Source: Ectocarpus siliculosus (Eukaryota > Sar > Phaeophyceae > Ectocarpales > Ectocarpaceae). From it: DNA of 64,000 bases. Both the position numbers and the translations under genes were made by a program. The stretch lies in NCBI GenBank assembly GCA_000310025.1, contig FN649753.1, positions 923,214 to 987,213 on the forward strand, in the 5' to 3' direction. The notes under the pieces are model-generated. The model saw only the letters and a program-made list of their open reading frames with translations. It searched no databases and was not told the origin of the DNA. Below, one piece after another: positions 1 through 11,203 of the stretch; position 1 is the stretch's first letter, and every line of letters starts with the position of its first letter.

Positions 1-297
1 GTCGTCCGCGCTGCTTCGAGGAGAGCATTGGTAAAGTCGGTCGCCAATTCCGCGGCGGTGGTTGTTCGTTCGTCCAGTCGTGTGTCGAGGTTGAGGAGGA
101 ACAGATTAGTCACCGCACACCGTGCTGCTTCGAACTGCAATTCCCGTCGGTTGAATTGCTGCTGTTTCGGTTCAGTCCGGACTGCACGGTTGTGGGCAAG
201 CCTGCCACCAAGGTTGACGGTGGCTACTACCATATTGTGGTCTGAGTCTGCTTTGACTGGGCGAACCGGCTGGCGTATGTGTCCAGGCGATTTGACC
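1..297 (-). mobile_element. LINE (non-LTR retrotransposon) fragment, end of the endonuclease domain, running off the window edge
   Basis: Read on the minus strand, the first 297 bases are open without a stop in one frame for almost 100 codons, although no start codon is present. The translation contains SDHNMVVATVNL, which matches the last conserved block (SDHxxVxA) of the APE-type endonuclease of LINE elements, followed by a linker with FNRRELQFEAA and a helical stretch ending EAARTT, as is usual between endonuclease and reverse transcriptase. The reverse transcriptase would lie beyond base 1. The fragment stops abruptly at the CCGGCACTA cluster that begins at about 297, so the element is 5' truncated or interrupted there. 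The family within LINEs cannot be set from this piece. The SDH block is seen directly; the LINE assignment is family knowledge. Confidence 0.7.
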
Positions 298-416
298 GGC
301 ACTACACCGGGCCGGGCACCGGCACTATTCAGAATTGTGCCTGAATAGTGCCAAACCGGCACTATTCAGGGCCTGAAATTCCCTCTATAGTGCCGGCTTG
401 GCACTATTCAGGACTG
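297..416. repeat. CCGGCACTA motif cluster A with a hairpin
   Basis: About seven copies of CGGCACTA or GGCACTATTCAGG and of the reverse form AATAGTGCC lie within 120 bases. Positions 340-352 and 358-370 form a 13-base perfect inverted repeat with a 5-base loop. The same motif set recurs at 1590-1755, 1.2 kb away. Dense short subterminal repeats of this kind are known at the ends of several cut-and-paste DNA transposons, including CACTA elements. The motif clustering is seen; the transposon reading is inference. Confidence 0.55.
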
Positions 417-1590
417 TTCGACTTCAGAGTGCAGCCCTTGCGCTTTGCGAGGCTGACAGAGTACCAAACGAACGGTATTTGGATCAATCGTGAGGTGGGC
501 GATGGGAGTGGGCTTGATTAAGTTTCGTGAGGCTCTTGGACTGTCGAAAACACGGCGTTGGTCACATAAAAATTAACTTGATTGACCAGATAGATTTGTT
601 GCACAGCAGTTGTTCTCTTCCCACCTCAGCGCAAGCACTCGCTGGTGAAAAGTTGCTGCTGCCTTTCAACCTTAGACCGTGCTGCCCGATAAAAGTTCAC
701 CACGCCATCAAACTATTATGTGTTGTATTGCAAGAAGGCCGTAGCACTAATCAGGCAACCTCAACGGCACCCCTCGACAGAGAAAGAAAGACGCTCATGC
801 ACGCACCCGATGTACATTTGGAAGTAAGACATGGATGGATGTAGTGCTCCTTACATGAGCACACAAAAACAGATGCAACCTACAAAAGGGGTGAAGAAGA
901 TGACGAACTCCCCTGTTCCTTCGATAAAAAGCTAGAGAGATGACCAAGCCTTCAGAAGCAAGAGAACGGCTGGCCAACCAAAAGACGTCAGTCTCAGTGC
1001 GGTCAAAAACAGAAAGTATTTGTTTCTCCAGGCCGTGAGAGGGTGTCATGGAGGAGACTGAGCAATTCTTAAGATAAGAGATAAAGACAGAGATGGTAGC
1101 AACGGAGAGAGGAGAACTACGTGACTGCCAAGGCTTACTACTTTGAGCACGCGTTCGGGTCGGAGTGTTTTCATCTTCCTTAGAAGTGTTTTATTTACCA
1201 CCACTACTGCTCTTCACTAATGTTTTTCCACTATTTTTCGGGCTTTCATCTCTAGATTCTGCACCCCTGCCGCGTTTGTTGTGAGGAAGGTCGTCTCCCT
1301 CGAAACTCTTGTTGTTCCCCTCAACGCCAGATTTTCCTCCTGCATCATCACTGCTATCCTTGGCTATATTTTCCATATCCTTTGTCTCTACCACCATCTT
1401 CCTTTTCGCTCGCCTCACTACTGAAATCCCAGCCTATTGGTGGAACCTGGTCGATCGGTAAACCGTGACATTTGAAGACGTCACGCTTACCGAGAGAAAC
1501 CGAGCTATACTTCTAGCTCGAAGGAAACCGTCTCCGAATCCTGTTGGCGTGGAAGGCTTGAGGCAAAAAAAGGCTGTGTGGGGGGTGTCA
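417..1590. other. Interval between the two CCGGCACTA clusters; no supported gene
   Basis: No recognised gene is found. On the minus strand 1191-1418 there is a 75-codon open stretch that starts with an ATG and is very rich in Lys, Ser, Asp and Gly (for example MRRAKRKMVVETKD and KNSGKTLVKSSSGGK). It looks like a disordered tail, possibly of an element-encoded protein, but has no detectable domain. A copy of a CCAAT plus ACGTCA-like motif (GGCTGGCCAACCAAAAGACG) sits near 969-988 and recurs near 61.1 and 63.5 kb. Confidence 0.35.
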
Positions 1591-1755
1591 ACCGGCACTA
1601 TTGAGGGGTTCGATAGTGCCTGAACCGGCACTACAGCGGGCAGCCCTCAATAGTGCCGGTTTGGCACTATTCAGGCATGTGTCTGTGTCAAGAATTTTTT
1701 TATCGGCACTATACTGGACTTTGGCACTATTCAACCGGCACTATATTGGGACACC
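1590..1755. repeat. CCGGCACTA motif cluster B
   Basis: At least eight copies of GGCACTA or TAGTGCC are packed into 165 bases, including CCGGCACTACAGCGGG, CCGGCACTATATTGGG and an imperfect hairpin of the same layout as cluster A (CAATAGTGCC, short loop, GGCACTATTCAGG). Together with cluster A it could bound a non-autonomous DNA element of about 1.4 kb. No target-site duplication could be assigned by eye. Confidence 0.5.
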
Positions 1756-4044
1756 TACTGTACGGAGTATTATAATTATGCCGGTCAGGGTCGTCGACCG
1801 GTGGGGTACAGGGCCGTATTGTATGCATGTATGCATACAACATGTATTTTTTATCTTGCAAACGTGCATATAGTCAAAGAGACTTCCCGTTCGAGATATA
1901 ACCCACAATGTCGAAAACAGACCATCTCTTCCACAGATAAGAGCCCGTGAGAGATTAGAATGTCCACAAGAGCACCCATTGTTTTTGGGTGGGTCAATTT
2001 TACGGGGGTGCAGAACAAGAATATTCTGATGTTCACAAGTTTTAAATTTTTAAAACAAACGCAAGAGCACCAGCAAAACGCGCAAGAGACACACAAGACC
2101 AGTCGGAAGGCATTGCGAAAAACAGGAATCGTTGATTCGCGCACAGGGCGGCAGTAGAGGCAGCTCAAAACGTACATTTCACGCGTCTACCTCCACACCT
2201 CTCCTTTGAAATCAAGATAAAAAATCAAACCATTCTAAATTCAAGTCAAAAAAGCCAAAACGGCAGGCGCTCAAATATGGTCGGTGTTGCCAGGAACCTG
2301 GTGCATAGTACAACTGTTACTAGAAGACATCCTATAGCAGCGGGGGGTGCATGTTGGCGTGCTCAAATCTGCTTCTGTGGTGGTGATATCGAGGGTCGTA
2401 AAAGTGGCCTACAACCTCCGCAAATCTCCGCAAATTAGACCGGCACCCAGTGTCTGTACTGCTTGTGCTCGCCGCCACTAGCCCCAATCTCCTTAACCGT
2501 GGATTTGCAGCAGTAGCTGATGCCACTAACTACCGCCTCCGTTCATGTGTTTTCGGACCGTGGCGGTGAGCACGGCTGTGACCAATGGTGTGTTGGATGC
2601 CGCTTGGTTCCGGCGCAGATTTCGGACTGTTTTCAGAGGCTGCTGCGACCTTCGATATTTCAGCTCAAGTAGCAAACCTGAACGTGCCAGCACGCACGAC
2701 GCCTCTTGATGGTGTCCTCTACTGACGTGTGTACTAATAACCTGGTTCCTCTAGCGAGAAGGTTGTTTTCTTTCTTCATGTTGGATTAAAGTATGAGAAA
2801 AGAGCCAGCGTCAAAACCCCCTATTCTGGACCCCTTTATCTGATGGTGTTGACTGTGGCACAGATGGGTAATGATTGGACATGTAGCGCTGCATACGTGC
2901 TCCTGTTTGGCGTCGTTTTGCGCATCGAGGAGTATGTGTATAGTATTCGAGGAGTATTATGTGTATACCATTGCAAGGGGGCTCCGCCCGCCCCCCTTGG
3001 GGGATCGGACTGCGCTCGCACATAAGCACAAGAATAGTATTCCATGGCATGACGGTAGAAGATGCCAAGTGGTTCAGGTAGAGGCGAATGTAGGCGGGTG
3101 CCGAACGTATTGATGCAGCATGTACGGCGGGGTAATGAGCCGCGGGGTAGCCGACTCAGTTGTTGATGTTGTCTTCACATTAAAAAAACCGTTCCGTTCT
3201 CTCTGCCCAGTACCTTCTTCTGTCCGTACTAGTCTAGCACTTGACGGGGTCGATTCCCGCGGTCACAGGCCAACTTACCCCAACTTCCAGGTGACCCCTC
3301 CCCACACACCGAAGCAACGGCAATAACAAAGGTATCCGTCACGAGCTCTGTCCATGCTCCGTCTTGTGTGGTCATTGATACAGACCAGGAGGATGTACGA
3401 TGCTCAGAAATTGCGAACCCGAGAGTCTGGGATATCCTGAAAATAAAACACTGGGATCAGATTGTATGTTTTTGCCCCAGGCGCAGGTTTAGTTTACCGA
3501 TGATCCATCTCCACACACCGAAGCAACAACAATACCAATCGCATCCGCCACTAATAGCTCCGTGTATGGCTCCCTTCCCTCGCCAGTGCTGTCTTGCCAC
3601 TCCCGCCGGTGTTAAATGTTTCGCTGAGAGCTTCCTCGGTTTCACCTGGTGTGAACGAAGCAACCGAGTGTGTGTGGGCGTGTGGGTTGTTTGTTGCTCC
3701 ATTACCTTGACAACTCCCGGGGATGGGGGTGAGTATCTCCTGTTGTTTTCGGCACAAAGGCCGGTGAAGCACGGCCATCTGCTGTCGGAGCACGACCAAA
3801 CCGGTGTGGTGAAGAGCGCCCTATTTGTTCTTCTTCCTCACAAGCCAGCAGATCGCCGATCAGTGCTCTGTAGACCTCGTTCTGGTCGAAAAGGAGAGCA
3901 TTTTCAGGCGGTCGTTCATCGAAACTTGGGCCCCTGGTAGTTAGAGCCCGTTTTATCGTTTTTTCCCTCTTTTCCCTCCTGGGGCGGAGGGAAGACCGGT
4001 CGCGCTTCGCGCTCCGCCGCTCATTGTAAGATTTGGTCACTTTT
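1756..4044. other. Intergenic DNA, no gene recognised
   Basis: Open stretches here are short, overlap on both strands and lack splice-consistent partners. Notable sequence: a phrase near 1880-1910 (CCGTTCGAGATATAACCCAC) that recurs in diverged form near 28715 and 46575, and a phrase at 3165-3200 containing TTCACATTAAAAAAACCGTT that recurs next to the GTT repeat near 28430. The longest open stretch (3368-3940 plus) has no protein-like composition. Confidence 0.4.
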
Positions 4045-4255
4045 CATGCTTTGGCTTTTCTTTCTCTCGCGGCAGCGAGTCTTTTCTCGTGATTCCTTCT
4101 CAGGGGCACGCAGGAGGGTCGTCGGTACATTAATGCTCGTGCCCGGAGCTCGGTAGGCCTCCGTGGCGCGTGTGGTTGACGGTCAAAGTTGTGAAAACTG
4201 GCTGTATACCCCGGGGGCGCGTTCCGCGAAGACAACGCCTGGCGAACCAATTTTG
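4045..4255. repeat. Diverged direct repeat, copy 1 (partner 4735-4950)
   Basis: The block contains CTTCTCAGGGGCACGCAGG, TCGTCGGTACATT, CAAAGTTGTGAAAACTGGCT and TATACCCCGGGG in the same order as the partner block 690 bases downstream. The two are clearly homologous but heavily diverged, pointing to an old tandem duplication or two copies of an old element. No coding sequence is supported. Confidence 0.6.
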
Positions 4256-4734
4256 AAACCCATCAAGAACGACAGATGGTTTGAAGTACTTGCCTCTTGG
4301 CTTGCTGTCATCTCCCAATTCATTCATTCATTCATTCGCTGTTCCCACATCGCTATGACTCTTCGTGTCATCGCAATGTCCAACAGCAGTACCTGCGTTT
4401 TGCTCTTTGACACTTTGCAGCGGGGCAAGCGAAACTCTGCTGCTATTTAGAGACAAGCCTTAGCTCATGCATCCACTGTGTTAAACATGTTTTGCGTGTG
4501 GTGCTGTTTCGGATTCAAATTCGGTTCTCATTGGAAATATGATTTTTCGCTTGCAAGTTGTTGTCCGGTCGAGCTGGCTCCAATAGAGAATAACTACGTG
4601 CGCGATGTTTTGTACGGAACACGAGCGTTATAAAACTGCCCATCAAAAATAAGACACACAGCCCCTCGGGAAATGCTCATGTGGACTTGCGTCACCCGCG
4701 GGAGGCTTGACACCTTGTATGTATATGTACCATT

Positions 4735-4950
4735 TCGCCGGTTTTGGTGTTTCGGGATATCTTTCTCTTGGCAGAAACGAGTTTTCTTACGCTCCCTTCT
4801 CAGGGGCACGTAGGGGGATCGTTTGTACATTTTCGCGCACGCCCCAGGACCACCAGTCACCCGCGGCAATTGTACGCCCAAAGTTGAAAAAACTGGCTCT
4901 TATACCCGGGGATGTGTGCCGCGCGAAGAAACCCTTCGCAAGAAATATAT
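4735..4950. repeat. Diverged direct repeat, copy 2 (partner 4045-4255)
   Basis: It matches copy 1 through CCTTCTCAGGGGCACGTAGG, TCGTTTGTACATT, CAAAGTTGAAAAAACTGGCT and TATACCCGGGG. Orientation is the same as copy 1. No gene is supported between or within the two copies. Confidence 0.6.
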
Positions 4951-5375
4951 AACAAACTGCTTTGCAGAAAACAGGAAGACTTTTGTTTTGATTCCTGTGC
5001 AACGCACAGAAGTCCCACAGACCATGGGCAACACGAATACTTCAGAGCGAGTGATCATACGCAGCGGATTGCAGCAGTAGGACCTGCAGCAAAGACGCCA
5101 CTAGCCTAAGAGCACACACACGCACACGCGAGAACAAGAAATGCCCCACGCGTGATGCAAAATTCCACGCAAATTCTGCAGGTTGTACGCAAAACCGGCA
5201 CTCACTACCGAACGTCATGACGATGAGTTGCAACGATGCGACCGCGATGACATTGACCATGTCTTCTTGCGTCGCCCCCGGGAGGCAAGCCTTCTACATT
5301 TATATTGATAATCAGTGTATCCATATCGGTCGCCGAGACCTGCAGAACGATAACCAAACAAATGGTAGTTCACCC

Positions 5376-6650
5376 GTATATCTGAAAGCCACTTTGCAGA
5401 GCCAATTATCCACTCGTTGCTATGCATACACACCACAGCAGCAGTATTCGTGACACACACAGCAGTAGAAATGAAAGTTTGTTGTCGAAGACCGAACAAA
5501 CTGTAGTTTTTTGTGCACGAAAGAAGTCGGAACATCTCCCAGATCTACGGTTGTATTTGGGTTCTTGTTGTGCCGCCCCGGAGGCGTGTTGGTTGGGTTG
5601 TCTTGGTTTGGTTTCCTGGGGTCTTACAAAAAGGTCTCACGGAGTTCTCATTCTGCTGCCTCACTGCTTCTGCATGAAGAGTTTGATAGACGCGTGTCTA
5701 CTGGACCAAGGGCCACGTGTTGAGGAATGCACAGTGTGTAACACGCAGCCCGCGTCGGAGGGTCACGCGGGAAGGAGGGCAGCAGCTAGCTACATCGAAG
5801 TTTGGACCCGTAGCCATTTCGTAGCTTTTCGGGGGTTGATGATGATGGAACACGCTCGGCTGGAGCGACCAGCCGTGGAACTACGAGGGGACTACTACCT
5901 ACTCTGGGGGCTTGACAACCCGCGTGGTATGTGTCTTCGTGTCAAATCTCATCAAGGGCTGGCTTATCACATCTCATCCACCGCCATCGTTATCAATAGA
6001 CAGCCGTGCCGTAACAGTGTCACCTTGCGCGCGGTGCAACTCCGTCGTGTGTCATGCTGGAGGTATGCATAGGACGCCGCCACATGAGATCACGCAGTTC
6101 GCCCAGTCTGCTCGACAGCAGTCTGCTGTGCGCTCCCATTTGTACCTCTCGTCTGCCTCCGCCAACAGCAGCAGTATTCGTGACACACACAGCAGTAGAA
6201 TGCATGTATCACATCAAACAAACAACAACTACCGACCGGTGTACCCCACCCTTTATACTTTCTTGACCGAACACTTTTCCGGACAAAAAGTAAAATGCCA
6301 CTTACTCTGTATGCTACCGTACAATACAAATTGTATCTGAAAGCCACTTTTCGTTGCAGAGCCAAATATCCACGAAGTTTCCGGCAAAACAATATTCATG
6401 CGTAAATTCGACCTGCATAGTTGCATACGGCAACAACCAAGTGGACAGCTGACAGCGCTTGAGACGGCAATATCAATCCATCCTGTCCTATCACGTCTCG
6501 ACCCTACACACAGAGTTGTCCAGCAGTGTGCGTGACACATACAGGCTAGAAGTATACATGCATCACATCAAACAAACAATGCCGACCGGTGTACCTCCGC
6601 CTTTTCTTTATACTTTCTTGACCGAAATGTTTTCCTCACAGAAAAGTAAA
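5376..6650. repeat. Imperfect direct repeats of 80-140 bases
   Basis: Two phrase families recur in direct orientation. The phrase GCAGTATTCGTGACACACAC and its continuation lie at 5436-5470, 6163-6298 and, diverged, 6520-6650; the last two share about 130 bases, including ACATCAAACAAACAA, ACCGACCGGTGTACC and TTTATACTTTCTTGACCGAA. A second phrase, CTGAAAGCCACTTT followed by GCAGAGCCAA, lies at 5376-5413 and 6333-6373. This looks like a degenerating tandem array. No gene is seen in it. Confidence 0.6.
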
Positions 6651-6722
6651 GAGTCACGTACGAAGCACGACATATGCATACTCCATCTGGACGCTAGAGC
6701 CGTACCCCCGACACGTGCAGAA

Positions 6723-7054
6723 CACCCCCCCCCCCCCGAGTCATTGAAAAACGTAATTTTCAAAAAGAAATAAAAAGATTCATGGTGCGAAACTTGCACC
6801 ATGGGCGGACAGGGGCAGGACGAAGAGTGTATAGTACACACAATACGCGATGCTGCATGTCAATGTCACCATTACCTATACAGTGTTGCCAAGGCAGATA
6901 GGAAACGTTGAGACCCACCAGCAGCGGCGGAGCGAATGTCGACGGGTGCTTGCGTGACGGAAGTTTGTCCCTATACCCCCCGACGAACCACAGATAGGTA
7001 GTCCGCATTTCCCCTCTCAGCCAATGAAAGGGGCGAATCGTTTTTGGTTCGGGT
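6723..7054. repeat. Near-exact duplicated block, copy 1, ending at an assembly gap
   Basis: From the poly-C run to the gap this block is almost identical to 7684-8015 (a few differences in the first 80 bases, none seen by eye after that). Copy 1 ends exactly where the N run starts, at TTTTTGGTTCGGGT, and copy 2 continues past the same point. The duplication is either recent or an artefact of joining two allelic or overlapping contigs at the gap. The block has no recognisable gene; an 82-codon open stretch on the minus strand is shared by both copies simply because the DNA is shared. Confidence 0.75.
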
Positions 7055-7154
7055 NNNNNNNNNNNNNNNNNNNNNNNNNNNNNNNNNNNNNNNNNNNNNN
7101 NNNNNNNNNNNNNNNNNNNNNNNNNNNNNNNNNNNNNNNNNNNNNNNNNNNNNN
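7055..7154. other. Assembly gap, 100 N
   Basis: Run of exactly 100 N, the usual placeholder for a gap of unknown size. It separates a repeated block on its left from a dispersed repeat on its right. Confidence 0.97.
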
Positions 7155-7690
7155 CAAGCCCCCCACTCGGTGTTTGCCATCGGGATTGGGTTTTCGTCGC
7201 TTGGCAACGACGTTGTAAAACAAGCCAATTCCCTTCGTGAACTCGGCAACCAGGTTACCGTTTTTTTTTTTACCTCGTTTTTTTTTTTGGCGGTAACCAT
7301 AATGGTGGTCGAGTAGATCATGTTGTGCGGGGTCGAGAAACCTCACTCCGCGCAACGGGGGATGATCGCACCACGTTGTGTTAAAATGGTCAAGCTTCCT
7401 CGAGGCAGTTACACAGTGCTTACTACTGTCTCTGGAAGTGAAAGCACCAGAAAATAAATTAAGTCATACTTAGCTGTCATCCGTACGCAAGGAAGTAAGC
7501 ACAAGATGCCGAACACCCTTAGCAGGATGCAGCTCACCCTTCATGCGACTCGCCAAATACCTCACGGCGCTTCGCGCTTGGTGATGTGAGAGCCTGGTCC
7601 GGCGAGAACCCGGCGTGCTCCGTCCCGGCTTTGTAGGGATGCGAGGTCAATGGTCAAACGACTACGGCATGCACGACTATGAGTACACCC
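7155..7690 (-). mobile_element. Dispersed repeat of unknown class, copy 1 (others at 26416-26970 and 35205-35490)
   Basis: The reverse complement of this block matches 26416-26970 over its whole length, with shared phrases such as GAGGTCAATGGTC, GTCCCGGCTTTGTAGGGATG, TTGTGTTAAAATGGTCAAG and TTTGCCATCGGGATTGGG. A shorter, more diverged copy lies at 35205-35490. Read in the opposite direction each copy has a conserved lysine-rich open start. The rest of any coding region is lost in the gaps next to the two longer copies. It is an interspersed element by copy number; neither its class nor its ends can be set from this window, and it looks broken. Confidence 0.6.
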
Positions 7691-8015
7691 CCCCCCCCCC
7701 GAGTCCTTGAGATACGTAATTTCAAAAAGAATAAAAAGATCATGGTGCGAAACTTGCACGAGGGGCGGACAGGGGCAGGACGAAGAGTGTATAGTACACA
7801 CAATACGCGATGCTGCATGTCAATGTCACCATTACCTATACAGTGTTGCCAAGGCAGATAGGAAACGTTGAGACCCACCAGCAGCGGCGGAGCGAATGTC
7901 GACGGGTGCTTGCGTGACGGAAGTTTGTCCCTATACCCCCCGACGAACCACAGATAGGTAGTCCGCATTTCCCCTCTCAGCCAATGAAAGGGGCGAATCG
8001 TTTTTGGTTCGGGTT
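7684..8015. repeat. Near-exact duplicated block, copy 2 (partner 6723-7054)
   Basis: Second copy of the block described at 6723-7054, in the same orientation. It begins in a poly-C run after GAGTAC and runs on into unique sequence (TTCGTGGGTGGCGGACG) where copy 1 meets the gap. Confidence 0.75.
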
Positions 8016-8961
8016 CGTGGGTGGCGGACGTTCCGATTCACAGGCCGCGTTGCGTTATCGCTAGCGTGAGGCACGGCAAGCATGATGGCGCGAGACATCC
8101 CAGGGCAGGCCACATATGCTTCAGGCCAGCTCGACGAAAACCCGACGAAAAACCAGTTTGTGTATATTGATTTTTGACGTTTTTCGCCGCTAGGCGCCTG
8201 TGGTGAGAAAACCGTTTTCTACGCTAGAAATACAGGGGCGTCCATCACTTGGAGCTCGGAAACGCGAGGACCTTGGGAGGGTCAGGCAAACCTAAAAAAG
8301 AGTGTGTAGATAAGTTTATATCCACACGTGAGCATATGCAATCGTAGATGGGTGGTAGGGCATGGTTATGCATGGCACCGAAATCCCAAAAAGTGACGTC
8401 ATTAACGATCGCCACACCCTGATCCCCTGGTCTGCACTCTATCGATAGGTTGATGACACCATGTACGTGCATGTGTGTGCGAGGTGCTTATCGCCGTTCA
8501 TTCGTGTGAGGGAAGGCCCGAGGAGTTATCTGTTTCTGAGCAAGCCTCTCTCTGAGAACAACAATAACGTTAGAGATTCGTATCGTTTGGGTTTCAACTG
8601 CCAAGTTGGCGTTGCGCCAAATTTTTTACACCGTAGACAACAATCGGGGTGGGACACAAGGAATTTGCTTGCTGGTTCGATTGGGCGGCGATGCCAACCT
8701 ACACTTTCGCTCGCAACAACAAAGTTGTAGTCCGGTGTACACAAACCGCACCTCTTCGGTGTTCCCGGCACAGCCAAGGTCGGAGTAGCTAACAAGTGGA
8801 GGACGCGGAAGGTCTCCTTCGCCTATGGAACCCCCGCCCCCGCTCGCTCGCTCGCTCGCGCCACCGCATCTCTTAACCTCCTCGGTCTTTTTTTCACGCC
8901 ATCTCGACGCTGCCACAGCGTGGGGGACCGTACCGAAACCTGGGCCTCTCGAAGGGTGGTC
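8016..8961. promoter_or_regulatory. 5' region of the sulfotransferase gene
   Basis: About 950 bases without a supported gene lie upstream of the sulfotransferase start. No clear TATA box is seen. The last 150 bases before the ATG are rich in CGCTCG repeats and CT runs (near 8835-8915), as is common in the leader of genes in GC-rich eukaryotes. The in-frame codons upstream of 8962 (back to 8920) contain no ATG. Confidence 0.35.
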
Positions 8962-11164
8962 ATGATCTGCGCCGCCGCCGCCGCCGCCCTCGTCGTGGCG
9001 CTTGCAGTCGCGCGCTGTGGCCCAAGTACAGGTGGTGCCCAACGTCAAGACCGCTCCGGGAACGGGAGTCTCGGCGAGTACAGGGACCAAGGAGGCAGCA
9101 GCGGGGGCGTGGCAGTCGCGAGCGGGAGGACCTTACACGGGTTCATCAAGAAGCCACCCCCGCCCGCGCGGTGCTTCGTGTTGGAAGGCGAGGACAGCTC
9201 GCGGTGCCACGCCAACGTGTACTTCTTCGGCGTGTCCAAGTGCGGGACAACCTCTCTGGCGCACTGGATGGCCCGGCACCCCGCCCTAAGTTGGGTTTCT
9301 AACGTCTGGCACACCCGGCATAAGCAGGGGGGAGAGGCGCACGTGATGGAGATGAGCACCATCAAGGACAATGAGAGCACCTACGCCTTGACTGCGCCGA
9401 TGGCTGCGCAAACGGACACGGTCATCGACTGTGAGTGCTTCATGGGGCTTAGGTGGCGTTGGGTTGCGAGATTGACGGCGGACTTAGGTGCTGGTCGGCT
9501 GTTTTTTCCTGTGGAGCATGGTCCCGACCCACCTTTCTATGTTGAGGCCGGTCCAAGCACCACCGGAGCTAGCTCGGCAATCCGTCATCATGGTTTATTC
9601 TCATCGGTTCCAAGCAGAGAAGCCTGGGGATGTAGTGGAAATGACGGTTATGGGGGGGGGGGGCGGGGGGGAACGAAGCGTTTGGTGTAGTAGGATCGAT
9701 AGAGGTGTTGTTCGTGTTGGGGATGAATAGGGGAAAACGAGTAGAGGCGGCTCAGCCGTACCGGACAGCATTCAAAAGCGAGTAACCGGTGTTTGTTTCA
9801 TCATCGCTGGACCGCACTGCCGATGCTGATAACGCTGCTGCGGCTGCTGTTGCTGCTCCTGATGCCCCTTGTGCGTTTTTGTGTTGTTCCTGGCCGCAGA
9901 CACACCACACTACTCCATCCTGGCGGAAGTGCCCTACCGTATCAGAGATATGTACGGGAAGACTTCCTACGATGGGACTGTGAAGTACATCGCGGTCCTC
10001 CGGGAACCGGTGGCCCGCACAATAAGCTCTTGGCAGTTCAAGTATGACCGTGAGTACACATGACCACGCACTCGAATGGCCGGCATCGAAACACTACGGA
10101 TCGACTCTGTAGAACACCCGCTGTTATCTTTTTGCCGTTTGTCTTCTTGCTTGTCGGCAAACACACGCAATGAATGAAGTTGTTTCGACATTTTGTTTTG
10201 TTAGATTTTGTTATATTTTTCATCGGGCTGATTGGGTGTGAGTACGACCGCACTCGCCTGTTCTGTGTGCAGTCACGGAGCACATTCGGGCGGTTGACAC
10301 GCCTTGCCCCCCAGATCAGTCCCTAGCAATGGTAGAACGAGGGCCGCGCAACAACGTGGAAAGCACCTGCGTCTTTTGCTTCTCGGTGCAATGACAATCG
10401 ATGCTTGGCGTTGTCGACGACGGTCTGTCCGTCCTAAGGCGTTGATTTTTCTCTTTTGGTCTCCTCTCGCCGTGATCGTTGTGTCGTTTGGGCAGTAGTT
10501 TCCTTGTGGAAAGTCTTCGAGAACTCGATCGCGCGTGATGGTTCGCTATGCGTGACCCTGTTGGGGCCCCACGTGGAGGAAGTCTAGGGTACGCTAGCTC
10601 TAGGGTCGGGTACCCTGTAGCTCCTGCCCATGCGATCTACAACGCTACCAGTTTTGTCGTGTCGATTGCTGCTTCTCGGTAGGTGTCGTTTTGTTGTTGG
10701 ATTTGCTTCCTCACCCTACTGCTCCGTCTTGTGCCGGTTGGTGTAGAAGGTCCGAGCCCATGGCGGTCATATCATCCGCAATGAAAACAACTGGCAAGAA
10801 CAGCAGCGCAACTCAGGACAACAAGAACAATTGTAACGAATAGGATGAGAACGACGATAAGAACAGAACGATGCAAACAAAACCATCACCACAACCGCAA
10901 CCGGCAAACGACAGTGGAGGGCATCGAGAAGGGTGAGGCGGCCAACCCGAGCTCCGAACGGCGCAGCCTTGAGGAGGCGTTCTCCGAGGGACGGGAGCAC
11001 GCCCTGTCTCTTGTTAAGTGCCTGTCCGACAAGGAGAATGATCAACGGAACCAAATCCGCCATCCCGGCGCGTTGAAACTTTATATCGACCTCCAAATGT
11101 GAGTTGTTGGTAAAAGGACAGCCGTTGTTGTTGTCGTGGTTGGTGCTGCTGAATCTGCTGCTGC

Positions 11165-11203
<39 letters not shown>

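Noticed and set aside
3368-3940. 190-codon plus-strand open stretch
   Set aside because: Composition and codon use look random, the opposite strand is equally open, and no splice partners or motifs are seen.
5422-6072. 216-codon plus-strand open stretch
   Set aside because: It passes through degenerate tandem repeat DNA and has no protein-like pattern.
8920-8961. Upstream extension of the sulfotransferase first exon
   Set aside because: The frame is open back to a GTG at 8920, but the first ATG is at 8962, directly before the signal anchor, which is the natural start.
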